Assembly: GCF_963576675.1 (NCBI RefSeq)
Contig: NC_088916.1
Coordinates: forward strand, 759,001-823,000
Source: Euphorbia lathyris
Lineage: Eukaryota > Streptophyta > Magnoliopsida > Malpighiales > Euphorbiaceae
DNA: 64,000 nucleotides
Direction: 5' to 3'
In this document: piece after piece, positions 62,390 to 64,000 of the stretch
Numbering within the stretch: the stretch's first letter is position 1
Layout of the letters: every line of letters starts with the position of its first letter
The notes under the pieces: generated by a model
The model's database searches: none
The model's input: only the letters and a program-made list of their open reading frames with translations
What the model was told of the DNA's origin: nothing
Translations under genes and position numbers: made by a program

Positions 62390-64000
62390 TTCATCCCATA
62401 CGCGGGGCGCATATCTTCATACGCGGGGCGTACTCCACACATCTAGAGGCGTTCCACTTCAGAGGCTCGTTTACGCGGGGCGTGCCTCCCTGCACGCTAC
62501 GCGTACAACGCAATGACAAGACGTTTCAGGATCAGGAGCACGTTTACGCGGAGCGTGCATTTCCATGCGCAGGGCGTGTACCGCGCATCCGAGGACATTC
62601 CACTTCAGAGACTCGTTTACGTGGGGCGTTCCCTTCCATACGCCACGCGTAAACGTCATCGATAGGACGCGCAAGCTCTAGAAGCCCTAACACGCGAGGC
62701 GTAACCAAGGATACGCGGGGCGTATTGTCTCTTCCGACAGTAGTTGGAAGCAGTCAACAACAGTTAATGGGAGTTAAAAGAAGTTAAGTTAGTTGGTGAT
62801 GTGGCAAGTTAGTGGGAGAGAATTTCAAGGGGTAGTTGGTGAATAATTACCAAAATACCACTGAATAATTACCAAAGTGCCACTCCAAAATACTATAAAT
62901 AGACCCCCTCCCCTTCATTAAAAATCACACTCAACACACAACAAAACCCCTCTCTCAAGCTCCAATGCTTAATCCTTAGTTTTGCTCTTTAGTTCTTAAG
63001 TTCTTTCATTCTTAGTTCTTCAAGTTCTTCCTTTCGTTCTTCATTTTTCGTAGCTTCAGTCCCTCCTTTAGCTTCCTTTAGCTTCAATTCAAGTTCCAAA
63101 AGCCTCTTTTCAACTTTCTCGACTCAAATTAGTGTTTCTAAGTCGTTACTCTGCTCAAGTTTTCAATTAGAATTTCCTTTCTAAAGTAATTTTCCAGATT
63201 CGTCCATCCTTTTTCAAAGCCCAATTCTGTCCATTTAACGTTATTTTTTGCCTTCGATCCCTTCGACAAAGTTGTTCCTAACGTCCTGAATTTCAATCTA
63301 GCCTTTTGATTCACTCAATTCCGTGTCCAGAATCTCCGTTTACAAGCTGATCTTTGTACCCCAAATTCTTTTAGCTATTCTGCCCAGAATTTTCCAGATT
63401 CGGCTAGTTGTTTTCAAAGCCAGATTCCATCCATTTAGAATCCGTTTTAGCCTTCGATCCCTTATAGAAAGTTGTCCTGACTTCCCGAAGTTCAATTTAC
63501 CCTATTTACTTGTCCAATTCCGAATTCTTAAGCACTCCAATCAAGCTCCCCAAAGTCAAAGTTTAAATCTGCCCCATTTGCCTACCAACGTTTTGACATT
63601 ACACAAAGCGCATACCGTACGGGCCCGACCGACTGCAGCTCTCCGAGGACCTCGCACCAACGCCAAAATTCAACATCAATCCGAGATAGCTATTGTGGCT
63701 CCGAGTTTGTTGTTGAATTCCAATTTTATTTTAATTGCATCTCAGTTCTTTATATTGATTTGTCTTTTCTTAGTTCAATTGATTGTCTATATGTTAATAT
63801 AGAAAATTTTCAGTTGTAATTCATTTCCAATTTCATGTATTCAAACACTTATTCAATCAATAAAATACCAATTTTTCCAAAGTCTTTTGTCAATTCCGCA
63901 CTTTAATTTCCTTTATTTTTCCGTCTTTAATTTATACGCTTAGCTTTAAAGAATAATTTATCTCGCAAAGTTTCTATAACGGCGCGAGAGACCCAAGAGG
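62390..64000 (+). mobile_element. LTR / 5' end of a retrotransposon, cut by the window end
   Basis: A GC-rich part (62395-62730) has repeated ACGCGGGGCGT phrases and a duplicated block of about 146 bp (TTCCACTTCAGAG.CTCGTTTACG). A promoter follows (TATAAATA at 62894-62901), then a pyrimidine-rich leader, AATAAA at 63859-63864 and the ending GCAAAGTTTCTATAACG, identical to the minus-strand LTR at 57590-58900. The pattern recalls long LTRs of Ty3/Gypsy Tat/Athila elements, but no coding region is available to confirm that. A 159-codon frame at 63323-63802 is not convincing as a gene. Confidence 0.55.

Noticed and set aside
63323..63802. 159-codon frame as a gene
   Set aside because: It lies in the transcribed part of an LTR leader, with no recognisable motif and low-complexity pyrimidine-rich codons.

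Overview
The window is plant nuclear DNA, almost certainly from a eudicot. Two host genes are clear. One is a seven-exon gene for a CemA-like chloroplast envelope protein of the DLDG1 type (42813-49550, + strand). The other is a single-exon GRAS-family gene that looks NSP2-like (start 52332, end 53537, + strand), followed by two degenerate tandem copies of its 3' end. Nearly everything else is transposable-element and endogenous-virus sequence. The species cannot be named from the sequence.

1-10250: a broken LINE 3' end, a CACTA-type terminus, hAT- and Mutator-like miniature elements (several with intact 8- or 9-bp target-site duplications), an LTR-element fragment with its 3' LTR, and repeat-derived AT-rich DNA. 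10247-29161: one Mutator-like miniature element (A) split by about 18 kb. Inside it lie (i) an almost full-length petuvirus-like endogenous pararetrovirus on the minus strand (about 10432-17510; one ORF of 2031 codons) and (ii) a second miniature element (B, 17559-28937, with a 10-bp TSD). B was itself invaded by a second, unrelated caulimovirid (17634-28408). That virus has separate overlapping cistrons for small coiled-coil proteins, movement protein, coat protein and polymerase, plus a broken last cistron, and its flanks are scrambled partial copies. The nesting gives a relative order: A first, then B and virus 1 in either order, and virus 2 after B.

29162-42230: a segmental duplicate of 3682-4337 split by a 1.7-kb hAT-like element that itself carries nested insertions; then foldback elements, a roughly 170-bp tandem array, and a 1.76-kb long-TIR Mutator-like element that ends about 0.6 kb before the DLDG1-like start codon. 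42750-49550: the DLDG1-like gene, with a uORF whose stop overlaps the main ATG and with introns holding hAT and Mutator MITEs and an Au-type SINE. 49551-57590: a cluster of MITEs, an old LTR, then the GRAS gene, whose start codon lies inside the target-site duplication of a 188-bp MITE, and its tandem 3' copies. 57590-64000: two related long LTRs in opposite orientation and further miniature elements.

All coordinates, TSDs and codon-level statements were read by eye. Family names rest on recognised motifs and were not checked against a database.
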